A stretch of 64,000 bases of DNA from CANMXU01 sp052030545 (GCF_052030545.1 NZ_JBPDIH010000007.1:1-64000), one strand, 5' to 3'. Counted from the stretch's first letter, positions 34,918 to 44,173 are shown. Program-made: numbers and translations. The notes: a model not told the origin generated them from the sequence alone.

Positions 34918-35979
34918 CTTGGCAAAACTATCCGCTAATCTTTGAAGTTGCCGAGCGTTAGGTATACCAAAACGTAGTGCGTTTTGTTCATCGCATAAAC
35001 GCACATACACACCTTGTTGGCATAGACGCTCAAATATTTCAGCAGCTTTTGGGTGCGCTAAGGTGATAAATAACGAACAACAACGCAAACCTTGATGCCC
35101 AAAATATTGGGATAGTAGTTGTGCAAGTTTTTCAGACTGATGTTTTAATTGGTGTTTTTGCTGCTGTTGCCAAGGGTTATTTTTAAAAGCGTGCTCAGCA
35201 ATATACAACGCGACACCATTGACTTGCCAAGGGCCAACGCTATCTTTAATCAGCGCTAACCACTGCTTGTTGGTACAAACAAAACCAATTCTAAGCCCTG
35301 CTAACCCAAAAAACTTACCAAACGATCTTAAAATGATGATGTTTTCATCGAGATTATTTGAAAGCCTTGGCACAAAAGATTGCTCAGGTTCAAGCATATC
35401 GACAAACGCTTCATCAATAACTAATAGTCCTTTGGCCTTTTTGACGTTTTTGGCAAGTTGCGAAAGTGCATTAGGTTCAAAATAATCGGTGGTTGGGTTG
35501 TTAGGGTTGATCACCACTACCACGGCAAAATCAGCTACTGTTGTTGGCAGTTGCTGTTGGTAGAACTGGCAAATGTAACCTGCATCTTGCCATGCTTTTT
35601 GGTGTTCTTTATAGCCTACTTTAGGTAGATAAACTGTGCGTTTTTGCTGAACTTTTAATGTGTTTACTTGCTCACTTGATGACTGCTTTTCTACAGGAAC
35701 ATCAATTGAGCTTAGTTTTTGATGCCAGAGCTGAGGAAGGCGCTCAATTAAACTTTGGCTACCGGCAATCGGCCAACAATGCTCGCTTTGATAATAGCGA
35801 TTAGCTTGTTTTATCAGTGACGCCGGCACAGTCGGTAAATCTTGCCAATAGCTTGTTGGAATTTCTGGCAGCGGATACGAAAAAGGCGCGATGCCGGTTG
35901 AAAGATCAAGCCAGTTGGCGGGCTCAATTTCATATTGTTTGGCTATGCGGTCGAGTTGTCCGCCATGTGTTAGGCTCAT
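34906..35979 (-). CDS. cobD: L-threonine-O-3-phosphate decarboxylase (CobD/CobC, PLP-dependent)
   Basis: This enzyme makes (R)-1-amino-2-propanol phosphate, the linker between corrin ring and lower ligand of cobalamin. It is a 357-residue class I/II aminotransferase-fold protein. It begins 'LTHGGQLDRIAKQYEI' with 'WLDLSTGIAP', typical of the family, and has the 'VINPNNPTT' loop, 'LLVIDEAFVDM' and the PLP Lys in 'RSFGKFFGLAGLRIGF'. It is the third gene of a minus-strand cob operon (46-bp gap from cbiB). It is called CobD in Salmonella nomenclature and CobC in Pseudomonas. Confidence 0.9.
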   Translation of the reverse strand: MSLTHGGQLDRIAKQYEIEPANWLDLSTGIAPFSYPLPEIPTSYWQDLPTVPASLIKQANRYYQSEHCWPIAGSQSLIERLPQLWHQKLSSIDVPVEKQSSSEQVNTLKVQQKRTVYLPKVGYKEHQKAWQDAGYICQFYQQQLPTTVADFAVVVVINPNNPTTDYFEPNALSQLAKNVKKAKGLLVIDEAFVDMLEPEQSFVPRLSNNLDENIIILRSFGKFFGLAGLRIGFVCTNKQWLALIKDSVGPWQVNGVALYIAEHAFKNNPWQQQQKHQLKHQSEKLAQLLSQYFGHQGLRCCSLFITLAHPKAAEIFERLCQQGVYVRLCDEQNALRFGIPNARQLQRLADSFAKLFQ

Positions 35980-36025
35980 TTAGTTCTGACTCATGTGATT
36001 CGGGCTCATGTGTGCTGACTCTTTT

Positions 36026-37018
36026 TTAACGGCTGTAGAGCCATTCGCCGAAAAAACAAAATATTAACATTAAAACAATAACGTGCTTTAAAGCATTTAA
36101 ACTGTCTTTAATATGCCTTGCTTGGGGCATATCACCTTCACCCAATAAAGGTGAGTGTACAACTTTGCCATGATAAATCGCATTCGCATTGCCTAAGCGT
36201 ACTTGTAGCAAGGTTGCACCGGCGGCCATGACCCAACCGCCATTATGACTTTTGTAAGCTTTTGCTTGCTCAGCGGCATTGATGATAATTCGGGTAAATA
36301 GTGCTTTGCGAAGGCCTAATATAGCGTAAGCAAAACTGGTAATTTTGGCAGGAATAAAGGCTAACACATCATCGGCACGTGCTGCGCAGCGGCCAAAATA
36401 ATAAAATTGAGTATTTTTATAACCCCACATCGCATCTAAGGTATTGGCTAAGCGGTGTAATATCACCAAAGGTGCGCCGCCAAGTATAAATAAAATCAGC
36501 GTTGCGGTAACCGCATCATTGCTATTTTCTAGCATAGATTCGGTGGTGCAGCGGCTAATCGCTTGTTCATCAAGCTGAGCTGTTTCTCTACTAACAATGT
36601 AACCGCAATACTTGCGGGCATCGGCTAGGTTTTGCTGCACTAATGCTTGATATATTTGCATGCCATGTTGTTTTAAGCTGTTATAACCTAAAGCCCAATA
36701 TACAATCACCGCTTCAAGGAAAAATACCATCACAGTTTGATGATTAGCAAAAGCGCCGGTAAATAGTGTGTTGGTTTGTAAGGCATTTATAAAGTAATAA
36801 CACAGTACCGGCAAGGGCATCACTAATAAAACCCAAGATAAAGCCCCTTTGATGATTGCCGACTTGTTTGCTTGAGAAGCACTCACGTTTACCTTGCCCG
36901 CTAAGCGGTTGGCCAAGTGACCAAAGCCAACTAGGGGATGATACTTTTTAGGCTCTCCGAGCCAATAATCAAGCAGCAGGGCAAATAGCAAGGTAAGTGA
37001 TAACAGTGGCATGGTCAT
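36026..37018 (-). CDS. cbiB: Adenosylcobinamide-phosphate synthase (CbiB/CobD family)
   Basis: CbiB attaches aminopropanol phosphate to adenosylcobyric acid in the membrane. The 330-residue protein starts 'LLFALLLDYWLGEPKKYHPL', the CbiB signature (D-x-x-x-G-[ED]P-x-x-x-HP). It has several membrane helices (about 5-15, 50-70, 90-110, 155-180, 305-325) and 'ENSNDAVTATLILFILGG' near residue 165. It is 4 bp downstream of the phosphatase gene and upstream of the threonine-phosphate decarboxylase gene, i.e. its substrate supplier. Confidence 0.93.
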   Translation of the reverse strand: MTMPLLSLTLLFALLLDYWLGEPKKYHPLVGFGHLANRLAGKVNVSASQANKSAIIKGALSWVLLVMPLPVLCYYFINALQTNTLFTGAFANHQTVMVFFLEAVIVYWALGYNSLKQHGMQIYQALVQQNLADARKYCGYIVSRETAQLDEQAISRCTTESMLENSNDAVTATLILFILGGAPLVILHRLANTLDAMWGYKNTQFYYFGRCAARADDVLAFIPAKITSFAYAILGLRKALFTRIIINAAEQAKAYKSHNGGWVMAAGATLLQVRLGNANAIYHGKVVHSPLLGEGDMPQARHIKDSLNALKHVIVLMLIFCFFGEWLYSR

Positions 37019-37022
37019 GAGG

Positions 37023-37667
37023 TTATTGGCTGCTTTTTAGATGTGAAATGCTGTGGTTAATGGCGTTGTATTGTAGCGTGATTTGTTCGCCATTTTTGAT
37101 GATATTTTCTTTGGTAGTAAGTTTATCACTAAAGCGAGCATCATGGTGAAATACAGCAAGGTAATGCTTGATAATATCGCCATGGCTGATAATTAAAATG
37201 TCGCCGCTTTGCTCTTGTTGTCCAATGGTTAATAAAGCTTGATGAAAGCGCTGCAAGGCGTTTTTCAGACTTTCTCCGCAAGGTGGTTTAGCGCATAAAT
37301 TAGTGACGGATGATTGTTGATGATAAATGCGCTGAAAGCGATTTTGCCGTGCCAGTTTTTTTATTGCCTGACCTTGCCATAAACCTAAATGCCTTTCTTG
37401 TAAGTGCGGTAGTACGTGCGCTTTTATCTTTAGTATTTGCGCGCAAAGGGCGGCGGTTTTGTTGGCGCGACCAAGGGACGAGCAGTATAGGGCGGTTATT
37501 GGCCGGTTCAATTGGCAACCTTGCTTGTCTAGGTTTAAGGCAAGTGCTCGAACTTGCTGGCGACCTTTTACCGTTAAGTTGCTGTCGCGTTGTCCTTGTA
37601 GCTTTGCTTCTACATTCCACTGGGTTTGACCATGGCGAGCTAAATGAAGGTAACAATTATGGCGCAT
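37023..37667 (-). CDS. cobC: Histidine phosphatase, likely alpha-ribazole phosphatase (CobC)
   Basis: The 214-residue protein of the phosphoglycerate-mutase superfamily has the catalytic 'LARHGQTQWN' at residues 9-18, 'SSLGRANKTAALCA', the family Glu in 'LQERHLGLWQG' and the second His in 'IISHGDIIKHY'. Because it is the first gene of an operon with CbiB and threonine-phosphate decarboxylase genes, dephosphorylation of alpha-ribazole 5'-phosphate is the likely role, but the superfamily motif alone would also allow other phosphatases. No cobalamin riboswitch was seen upstream (37668-37856). Confidence 0.82.
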   Translation of the reverse strand: MRHNCYLHLARHGQTQWNVEAKLQGQRDSNLTVKGRQQVRALALNLDKQGCQLNRPITALYCSSLGRANKTAALCAQILKIKAHVLPHLQERHLGLWQGQAIKKLARQNRFQRIYHQQSSVTNLCAKPPCGESLKNALQRFHQALLTIGQQEQSGDILIISHGDIIKHYLAVFHHDARFSDKLTTKENIIKNGEQITLQYNAINHSISHLKSSQ

Positions 37668-37910
37668 AGACAGTTGCGCCCATCTTCATGCGCGTTTGTG
37701 CAAAATTTGAAAAATATGCGTAAGCTGTTTTGTTCATCATGCAGGTAAAAATTTCGTATTCAGGCCTAGTCGGCGCAACTTTACTAAAGCGCTACTTGTT
37801 GTTCAATCATTGTTTAAAGTTCAGGAAAAATCTTTTCGGCTAAGCTATTTTATCTTTTGCTGTCAATGCAGTATGCTTATTTACTAAGCAGTAATAACAA
37901 CCTTAAGCAC

Positions 37911-38525
37911 ATGAATCAGCAAACTTCACTTTGGCAAGAGCAGCATCAGTCTTCAGATTTTTCTGAACTGTGCAATGCGCTATATGAGCGAGAACTACGC
38001 TTACTTGCCGATGCTGATATTAGCTCAGTGCAAGCGATACAAGCACGTATCAAAAGCCTTCCTTATTACATAAAACGTACCGCGCATTTAATGACTCAGG
38101 CGAATACGCCATTAGCATTAGATACACAAAATGCCAGTTGGAGTGCCAAACAAAGTGCGCATATTCCCTTGGCTGGCCAAGAACATCAAGCGGTTTGGCA
38201 ATGGCTCAATAATACGAATTTAGTACCTGGACTGGTGCTGCCAATTGCTTTGTCAGATCGCATTGTTTTAGACTGTGTCGATAAAGTCGACCAAGCTGGG
38301 CAGCGTTTTCGTACCAACTTATTTGGCTGGTGTAGCCAAACCCAAGATATTAATGAACACGCACCACGTATATTAAAGCCTAACAAAAAGGTGATGAGCG
38401 CCGCATGTGCAGGGCATTGCTGGCGTGATAATCAAAAAGTGAGACCGAATATTCCTACCTTACGAGAGCTGTTGTTATCTTGCCAAATAAACTGGAAAAA
38501 CTTCAAACAACCTTTATCAATATAA
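37911..38525 (+). CDS. Hypothetical protein between the cob operon and ftsB
   Basis: The frame gives 204 residues from ATG 37911, or up to 219 from ATG 37866; neither start has a clear ribosome site. The protein is soluble, with an N-terminal helical part ('ELCNALYERELRLLADAD') and a C-terminal part containing 'GLVLPIALSDRIVLDCVDKV' and a Cys/His pair (SAACAGHCW). I do not recognise the family. The gene is in the same direction as ftsB and lies 87 bp before it, as the last gene of the block inserted between eno and ftsB. Confidence 0.7.
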   Translation: MNQQTSLWQEQHQSSDFSELCNALYERELRLLADADISSVQAIQARIKSLPYYIKRTAHLMTQANTPLALDTQNASWSAKQSAHIPLAGQEHQAVWQWLNNTNLVPGLVLPIALSDRIVLDCVDKVDQAGQRFRTNLFGWCSQTQDINEHAPRILKPNKKVMSAACAGHCWRDNQKVRPNIPTLRELLLSCQINWKNFKQPLSI

Positions 38526-38612
38526 GGTAAGCAATTGCTTGCTTAACCAAGCTCGCATTTCAAGGCTTTTTCAGTATAATACTGGTCATTCAGCGATTTA
38601 TTTTTCTTTGGC

Positions 38613-38936
38613 ATGCGCGCATTTACCGTACTTTTAGTGATTTTGTTGCTAGCACTTCAATACCGACTTTGGTTTGGTAAAAACAGTGTGCCTGACTATT
38701 TATCTTTAGAGCAAGAACTTGCTCGCCAACAACAAGATAACGACAAACTTCGCCAACGTAATAAATTATTATATGCAGATACCGATGATCTAAAGTCAGG
38801 TATTGAAGCAATAGAAGAACGTGCCCGAAATGAATTAGGCATGATCAAATCAAACGAAACCTTTTTCCGTATTATTCCCAGTGAAGATAAAAATGAATTC
38901 AAAGCGCGCACGCGATCTCAAGGTAACATTGAATAA
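38613..38936 (+). CDS. ftsB: Cell division protein FtsB
   Basis: FtsB is a bitopic membrane protein of the FtsQLB divisome complex. The 107-residue protein has one N-terminal helix (residues 3-20), then a coiled coil with Gln/Asp/Leu heptads (about 28-70) and the family segment 'AIEERARNELGMIKSNETFF'. It precedes ispD with a TAATG stop/start overlap. Confidence 0.95.
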   Translation: MRAFTVLLVILLLALQYRLWFGKNSVPDYLSLEQELARQQQDNDKLRQRNKLLYADTDDLKSGIEAIEERARNELGMIKSNETFFRIIPSEDKNEFKARTRSQGNIE

Positions 38937-39682
38937 TGGCTGAGCCATTTGGGCAGTTTGTTGCAGTTGTGCCCGCTGCCGGAGTGGGCAAACGCATGAA
39001 AAGCCAATGCCCCAAACAGTATTTAAAGATTGGCCAATTAACGGTATTAGAGCATACCGTGCAGCGTTTATTGGCCCACCCGCTGATTAACCACGTAGTG
39101 ATAGCGTTAGGCGCAGAAGATGAATATTTTAGAGATACTTCATTAGCCAAGAATGCCCAAGTTAGTACCGTTATTGGCGGAAAAGACCGTGTTGACTCGG
39201 TACTCGCGGGCTTAAAAAGCCTTGAGCCGAATCGTTATCAATGGGCACTGGTGCATGATGCGGCCAGACCTTGTTTAAGTTTGACCGATATTGAGTCGTT
39301 AATAAGTACCTGTGTTGATAAAAACCTTGGCGGCTTATTAGCTTCACCCGTGCGCGATACCATGAAAAGAAGCGATCAAAGTCAAACGGTGTTACATACC
39401 GAAGAGCGTAATCATTTATGGCACGCACTTACGCCGCAATTGTTTCCGATTGAACAACTCATTTTGGCGATTGAATCAGGCTTAGCAAATAACGCCAATA
39501 TTACCGATGAGTCTTCTGCAATAGAGCTGGCTGGTTATACCAGCATTATTGTTGAAGGCAGTAGCAAAAATATCAAAATTACTCAGCCTGATGATTTGGC
39601 CTTTGCCGAATTTATACTGAGCCAGCAACATCAAGCAAGCTCTCCTTTTACTGAACAGACAAGAGAATCAAAATGCGAATAG
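38936..39682 (+). CDS. ispD: 2-C-methyl-D-erythritol 4-phosphate cytidylyltransferase
   Basis: IspD is the third enzyme of the MEP isoprenoid pathway and joins MEP to CTP. It has 248 residues. The nucleotide-binding N terminus 'AVVPAAGVGKRMKSQCPKQY' has the conserved Gly/Arg/Lys residues. 'ALVHDAARPCLS' and 'DESSAIELAGY' are family motifs. The last 10 bp overlap ispF, so the two are coupled. Confidence 0.97.
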   Translation: MAEPFGQFVAVVPAAGVGKRMKSQCPKQYLKIGQLTVLEHTVQRLLAHPLINHVVIALGAEDEYFRDTSLAKNAQVSTVIGGKDRVDSVLAGLKSLEPNRYQWALVHDAARPCLSLTDIESLISTCVDKNLGGLLASPVRDTMKRSDQSQTVLHTEERNHLWHALTPQLFPIEQLILAIESGLANNANITDESSAIELAGYTSIIVEGSSKNIKITQPDDLAFAEFILSQQHQASSPFTEQTRESKCE

Positions 39683-40164
39683 GTCATGGTTTTGACGTAC
39701 ACAAGTTTGGCGGTGAAGGGCCAATTGTTTTAGCCGGCATTGAAATAGCACACCCGCAAGGGTTTATTGCACACTCTGATGGCGATGTGGCTATTCATGC
39801 CTTATGTGATGCGATTTTAGGCGCACTTTGTTTGGCCGATATTGGCAATCATTTCCCTGATACCGATGGTCAATACGAAAATATTTCCTCTCGTATTTTA
39901 TTGCGCCATGTTGTTGGCTTAATGACGGAAAAGGGATATCAACTAGGTAATGCTGATATCACCATTGTTGCTCAGGCACCTAAAATTGCTCCGCATTTAC
40001 TCGCCATGCGTGAATGTTTAGCTAAGGACTTAGTCGCTGATATTGATCAAGTGAATGTAAAAGCGACTACCACTGAAAAGTTAGGCTATGCCGGCAGAAA
40101 AGAAGGCATCGCTGTACATGCCGTGGTGCTACTTGCGCCCATCACCAAACCGAGTGAATCATAA
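39673..40164 (+). CDS. ispF: 2-C-methyl-D-erythritol 2,4-cyclodiphosphate synthase
   Basis: IspF cyclises CDP-ME-2-phosphate in the MEP pathway. The 163-residue protein starts 'MRIGHGFDVHKFG' (metal-binding Asp/His), followed by 'HSDGDVAIHALCDAILGA' and the C-terminal 'NVKATTTEKLGYAGRKEGIA' typical of the family. It is trimeric and cytoplasmic. It overlaps ispD and abuts truD directly. Confidence 0.98.
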   Translation: MRIGHGFDVHKFGGEGPIVLAGIEIAHPQGFIAHSDGDVAIHALCDAILGALCLADIGNHFPDTDGQYENISSRILLRHVVGLMTEKGYQLGNADITIVAQAPKIAPHLLAMRECLAKDLVADIDQVNVKATTTEKLGYAGRKEGIAVHAVVLLAPITKPSES

Positions 40165-41211
40165 ATGACCACTTCATATCATTATTTATTTGGACAACCT
40201 GCCTCGACAGGTCTTCTGCGCAGCACCATGGCAGATTTTAAGGTATTTGAACAATTACCGTTTGAACCTTGCGGTGAAGGTGAGCACTTATTAATTCACA
40301 TTCGAAAAACAGGTGCCAATACCGTTTATGTGGCTAGAGAGCTAGCAAAGTACTTTTCTGTCAAAGAAAACTTGGTTTCGTATGCTGGCTTAAAAGATCG
40401 TTTTGCGGTAACTGAGCAGTGGTTTGGTGTACATGTGCCGGGTAAACAAGTTTTTGATTTAAGTGATTTGACTATCGAGGGTGTTGAGGTTTTATCTTAT
40501 GCCCGCCATAACAAAAAACTGCGTATTGGTTCCCTTTCTGGCAATCGCTTTGAACTGACCTTAAAAGAAGTCACTGATATTGACGATTTAACCCGCCGCT
40601 GGCATGCCGTGGTTGAACATGGTGTGCCCAATTACTTTGGCGAGCAACGATTTGGCATTAATGGCGGCAATATAGACCATGCCTTGGCTTTATTTGGCGG
40701 TAAAAAAGTTAAAGACAAGAAAAAGCGCGGTATGTATTTATCGGCAGCCCGTTCAGCTATTTTTAATAAAATGGTGAGCGAGCGCATTGCAAATAACAGC
40801 TTTGAGCAATTACTTGCAGGCGACGTTATGATGCTTGCCGGCACACAATCTGTTTTTGTTGCTGACACAATTGATGAGACACTCAATAAACGTTTTGCTG
40901 AAAAAGACATTGATATTACCGCACCCATGTGGGGCGCAGGTGAATTAATGACGCAATTAAATGCCAAAGAATTTGAAGAGAATATCGCGCAGCAATATCC
41001 TGAATTTTGTGCTGGCTTGCCAAAGTTTGGCTTAAAACAAGAGCGCCGGAAAATACGTTTGTCGATAGCACAACCTAATATCGAGACCAATGGTAATACT
41101 GTCACAATCAGTTTTGTATTATCAGCTGGCTGTTATGCAACAACAGTATTGCGAGAGTTGCTAAACTACACCGACATGACTGAGCGTGTTAGATCTGATA
41201 AAAGCGAATAA
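40165..41211 (+). CDS. truD: tRNA pseudouridine(13) synthase TruD
   Basis: TruD makes pseudouridine at position 13 of tRNA-Glu and others. The 348-residue protein has the family's catalytic block 'SYAGLKDRFAVTEQWFGVH' (Asp about residue 80), plus 'KLRIGSLSGNRFELTLKEV' and 'GVPNYFGEQRFGINGGNI'. The start follows the ispF stop with no gap. It is part of the ftsB-rpoS block. Confidence 0.96.
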   Translation: MTTSYHYLFGQPASTGLLRSTMADFKVFEQLPFEPCGEGEHLLIHIRKTGANTVYVARELAKYFSVKENLVSYAGLKDRFAVTEQWFGVHVPGKQVFDLSDLTIEGVEVLSYARHNKKLRIGSLSGNRFELTLKEVTDIDDLTRRWHAVVEHGVPNYFGEQRFGINGGNIDHALALFGGKKVKDKKKRGMYLSAARSAIFNKMVSERIANNSFEQLLAGDVMMLAGTQSVFVADTIDETLNKRFAEKDIDITAPMWGAGELMTQLNAKEFEENIAQQYPEFCAGLPKFGLKQERRKIRLSIAQPNIETNGNTVTISFVLSAGCYATTVLRELLNYTDMTERVRSDKSE

Positions 41212-41217
41212 ATAAAA

Positions 41218-41970
41218 ATGAATATTTTATTAAGTAATGACGATGGTGTGCACGCCTTAGGCATTAAAGTGCTTTATCAAGAGTTAAGCAAATTTGCCAA
41301 TGTGACAGTCGTTGCGCCAGATAGAAACTGCAGTGGCGCGAGTAATTCGTTAACACTATTAAATCCGCTGCGCGCCGAGGTACTTGATAACGGTTTTATC
41401 TCTGTTAATGGTACGCCGACTGACTCAGTGCATTTAGGTATCAGTCAGTTAATGACATCGCCACCTGATTTAGTCGTTGCTGGTATCAATAAAGGTGCAA
41501 ACCTTGGTGATGACACTTTGTATTCTGGTACGGTTGCTGCTGCGACAGAAGGTCGTCATATGGGCTTGCCAGCCGTTGCCGTGTCTTTAGTTGGCCATAA
41601 AGAAGCGCATTATCAAACCGCTGCGGTTGTTGCCGCACAATTAATCAAACGTTTAAAAGATCATCCGTTAAAAAGCGATCAAATACTTAATTTGAATGTG
41701 CCTGATGTTGAACTGGCAAAGCTTGAGGGGATTAAAGTTACACGTTTAGGGCATCGTCATAAAGCAGAAACGATGAAGAAAATGCAAGACCCTTGGCAAC
41801 GTGATATCTATTGGTATGGGCTACTTGGCAAAGAGCTTGATGCTGGACCCGGTACAGACTTTGAAGCAATTTCACAAAATTATGCGTCGGTCACACCGTT
41901 AACTGTTGATATGACTGCGTATGCAAGTTTAGAAAAAATGACCGAATGGATCACCGATCTTTCACTATAA
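41218..41970 (+). CDS. surE: 5'/3'-nucleotidase SurE
   Basis: SurE is a metal-dependent nucleotidase and survival protein. The 250-residue protein starts 'MNILLSNDDGVHALGIKVL' (metal-binding DD), followed by 'PDRNCSGASNSLTL' and 'SGTVAAATEGRHMGLPAVA'. It sits 6 bp after truD and 10 bp before pcm, the classic surE-pcm-nlpD-rpoS order. Confidence 0.97.
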   Translation: MNILLSNDDGVHALGIKVLYQELSKFANVTVVAPDRNCSGASNSLTLLNPLRAEVLDNGFISVNGTPTDSVHLGISQLMTSPPDLVVAGINKGANLGDDTLYSGTVAAATEGRHMGLPAVAVSLVGHKEAHYQTAAVVAAQLIKRLKDHPLKSDQILNLNVPDVELAKLEGIKVTRLGHRHKAETMKKMQDPWQRDIYWYGLLGKELDAGPGTDFEAISQNYASVTPLTVDMTAYASLEKMTEWITDLSL

Positions 41971-41980
41971 GAGTTGTAAA

Positions 41981-42643
41981 ATGAACCTAAAACAAGGAAC
42001 AAGAGCGGGCGGAAAGTCAAACCGTAGTGGTGAGCTTTTGGCGCAAAAATTACATGCAGAAGGCATCAAGAACCCTTATGTGCTTCAAGCGATAGCCCAA
42101 AGCCCACGCCACATATTTTTACCTGAAATATTAGCGCACAAAGCTTATGAAAATACAGCGTTGCCAATTGGGCAAGGGCAGACAATTTCACAGCCTTATA
42201 TTGTCGCTAAAATGTCTGAGTTACTGCTTGAGAAAGGCATTCCTGAAAGTATTCTAGAAATTGGCACTGGCTCTGGTTATCAAACCTCAATTTTAGCGCA
42301 GCTCGTGCCTAAAGTATTTTCTGTTGAACGCATTAAATCGTTGCAATGGCAAGCCAAGCGCAGGCTACAAGCGATGGACTTACATAACGTTTCGATGAAG
42401 CATGGCGACGGTTGGCAAGGATGGAAAAGCAAAGCGCCTTTTGAAGCGATTATTGTCACCGCCGCGCCAACGTCTGTACCGCAAGCACTATTAGAGCAAT
42501 TGGCTGACGGTGGTCGATTGGTTATTCCTGTTGGTGAAGAAACACAGGTATTAAAAATTATTACACGCAATGGCGACAGTTTTGACGAGCAACAAGTTGA
42601 AGCGGTTAAATTTGTACCACTAGTACCTGGAGCCTTGCTGTGA
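41981..42643 (+). CDS. pcm: Protein-L-isoaspartate O-methyltransferase
   Basis: Pcm repairs isoaspartyl residues with SAM. It has 220 residues. 'ESILEIGTGSGYQTSILAQL' is the SAM motif I and 'EAIIVTAAPTSVPQALLEQL' is downstream. The substrate segment is 'NTALPIGQGQTISQPYIVA'. The stop overlaps the GTG start of yqaA by 4 bp. Confidence 0.97.
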   Translation: MNLKQGTRAGGKSNRSGELLAQKLHAEGIKNPYVLQAIAQSPRHIFLPEILAHKAYENTALPIGQGQTISQPYIVAKMSELLLEKGIPESILEIGTGSGYQTSILAQLVPKVFSVERIKSLQWQAKRRLQAMDLHNVSMKHGDGWQGWKSKAPFEAIIVTAAPTSVPQALLEQLADGGRLVIPVGEETQVLKIITRNGDSFDEQQVEAVKFVPLVPGALL

Positions 42644-43218
42644 AAATATTTTCGGCATTATATGACTGGACCCTACGTTGGGCTGAACACAAGTTTGCGC
42701 CCAGAATGCTGGCGCTATTAACATTTGCGGAGTCAGTATTTTTTCCTATTCCACCCGACGTATTATTAGCCCCTATGGTATTAGCTAAGCCGCATCGTGC
42801 GTGGTCATTAGCGGCGTTAACAACTATCTCATCGGTGATTGGTGGAGCCGTCGGCTATGCGCTGGGTTATTTCATGTTTGAACCTTGGATCGAGCCCATT
42901 ATTATTGAAACGGGCTACCAAGCTAAGTTCGATAAAATAATGACATGGTTTACCGAATGGGGTGTTTGGGTTGTGTTTATCGCAGGCTTTACGCCAGTGC
43001 CATATAAGTTATTTACCGTTACAGCGGGTTTGTTACAAATGGCATTTTTACCGTTTCTACTCGTATCGGCAGTTGGCCGCGGTATGCGCTTTTTCCTAGT
43101 CGCTGGTTTGATCAAATTAGGCGGTGACGCAATGGAGAAAAAATTACGCCAATGGGTTGATGTATTAGGCTGGTTAGTAGTAGGTTTAATTATTCTTGCT
43201 TATTTTTTAACGCGTTAA
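42640..43218 (+). CDS. yqaA: YqaA-family (VTT/DedA-like) inner-membrane protein
   Basis: The 192-residue protein with about four membrane segments is related to the DedA/VTT family. The GTG start at 42640 overlaps the pcm stop (GTGA). The conserved segment 'FAESVFFPIPPDVLLAPMVL' and 'IAGFTPVPYKLFTVTAGLLQ' (the Phe-Thr-Pro-x-Pro-x-Lys motif of the family) are clear. The family is implicated in lipid handling and membrane homeostasis. It lies between pcm and nlpD as in many gammaproteobacteria. Confidence 0.92.
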   Translation: MKIFSALYDWTLRWAEHKFAPRMLALLTFAESVFFPIPPDVLLAPMVLAKPHRAWSLAALTTISSVIGGAVGYALGYFMFEPWIEPIIIETGYQAKFDKIMTWFTEWGVWVVFIAGFTPVPYKLFTVTAGLLQMAFLPFLLVSAVGRGMRFFLVAGLIKLGGDAMEKKLRQWVDVLGWLVVGLIILAYFLTR

Positions 43219-43231
43219 CGCTTAATTATTG

Positions 43232-44083
43232 ATGACCTATACCTGGCTACATAAAAATATTGGTAAATATTGGCTGGTGACTTTAGTCACATTGTTGTCT
43301 GCTTGTAGTAGCAGACATGCACCTGCGCCAGTTGTTGAAGGCCAAGGAAGTGTGCCCTTAAGTCAGCGTGTGAAAAGCAGTATCACAGGCACTGAGTACT
43401 TTGTTAAAAAAGGCGAAACCCTGTTCTCAATTGCGTGGCGCTCAAATACTGACATTCGTCACATAGCCTCGTTAAATAACCTTGCTCCTCCTTATCGTAT
43501 ATTCCCCGGTCAAAAATTAATTTTGGCTAAAAAAACGTCGCAGCCAAGTAAAAATAAGCGCTCTAGTGAAAGTTTACAAATAGAGCAACAAAAAGTGGTG
43601 AAAAAACCTGTTGCACAGAATAAAAAGCAGGCGTATGGTGGAAATGTAAGCGAACAAAAAACGAGCGATAAATCACCAACTAAGAGCAATTCGTCAACGA
43701 ATTTTTCACAAAAAATTTCACGTTGGCAATGGCCGGTAAAAGGTAGAGTAATCGCCAATTTTTCTAGCTCACAGCAAGGCAATAAAGGAATTGATATCGC
43801 AGGTAATCGCGGTGATAGTATTCGAGCAGCAGCAAGTGGTAAGGTTGTATACGCTGGTAGCGCATTAAGAGGTTACGGTAAGTTAATTATAATTAAACAT
43901 AATGACGACTACCTAAGTGCATATGCACATAACGATGCCCTATTAGTAAAAGAGCAACAAACAATTAAAGCTGGTCAAGTAATTGCAAAAATGGGAGATA
44001 CAGGTGCTCAAAGAGTCATGCTTCATTTTGAAGTTCGCTTTCGAGGAAAACCAGTAAATCCACGGAAATATTTACCAAAATAA
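43232..44083 (+). CDS. nlpD: Lipoprotein NlpD (LysM / degenerate M23), amidase activator
   Basis: The ATG at 43232 gives a lipoprotein signal with lipobox 'LLSACS' (Cys about residue 25). Next come a LysM domain (about residues 52-95, 'YFVKKGETLFSIAWRSN' … 'FPGQKLIL'), a Lys/Gln/Ser-rich linker (about 98-160) and a C-terminal LytM/M23 domain. The usual catalytic HxxxD is replaced by 'GNKGIDIAG', so the domain is probably not an enzyme but an activator of AmiC, as in E. coli. It lies upstream of rpoS; the main rpoS promoter usually lies within nlpD. Confidence 0.95.
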   Translation: MTYTWLHKNIGKYWLVTLVTLLSACSSRHAPAPVVEGQGSVPLSQRVKSSITGTEYFVKKGETLFSIAWRSNTDIRHIASLNNLAPPYRIFPGQKLILAKKTSQPSKNKRSSESLQIEQQKVVKKPVAQNKKQAYGGNVSEQKTSDKSPTKSNSSTNFSQKISRWQWPVKGRVIANFSSSQQGNKGIDIAGNRGDSIRAAASGKVVYAGSALRGYGKLIIIKHNDDYLSAYAHNDALLVKEQQTIKAGQVIAKMGDTGAQRVMLHFEVRFRGKPVNPRKYLPK

Positions 44084-44173
44084 TATAATAATTATAACAA
44101 CATAATAATAAAAACGGAGTTAACGTGAACATTTAGTCGAATTGGTGCTTTTGCTTATAACGGGAGAAATAGC

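Noticed and set aside
37668..37910. Cobalamin riboswitch upstream of the cob genes
   Set aside because: I looked for a B12-box-like motif on the minus strand and saw none.
40632..41105. Minus-strand 157-codon frame opposite truD, and similar long antisense frames elsewhere
   Set aside because: They lie entirely within strongly conserved genes, have low-complexity Ser/Cys-rich translations and are shadows.
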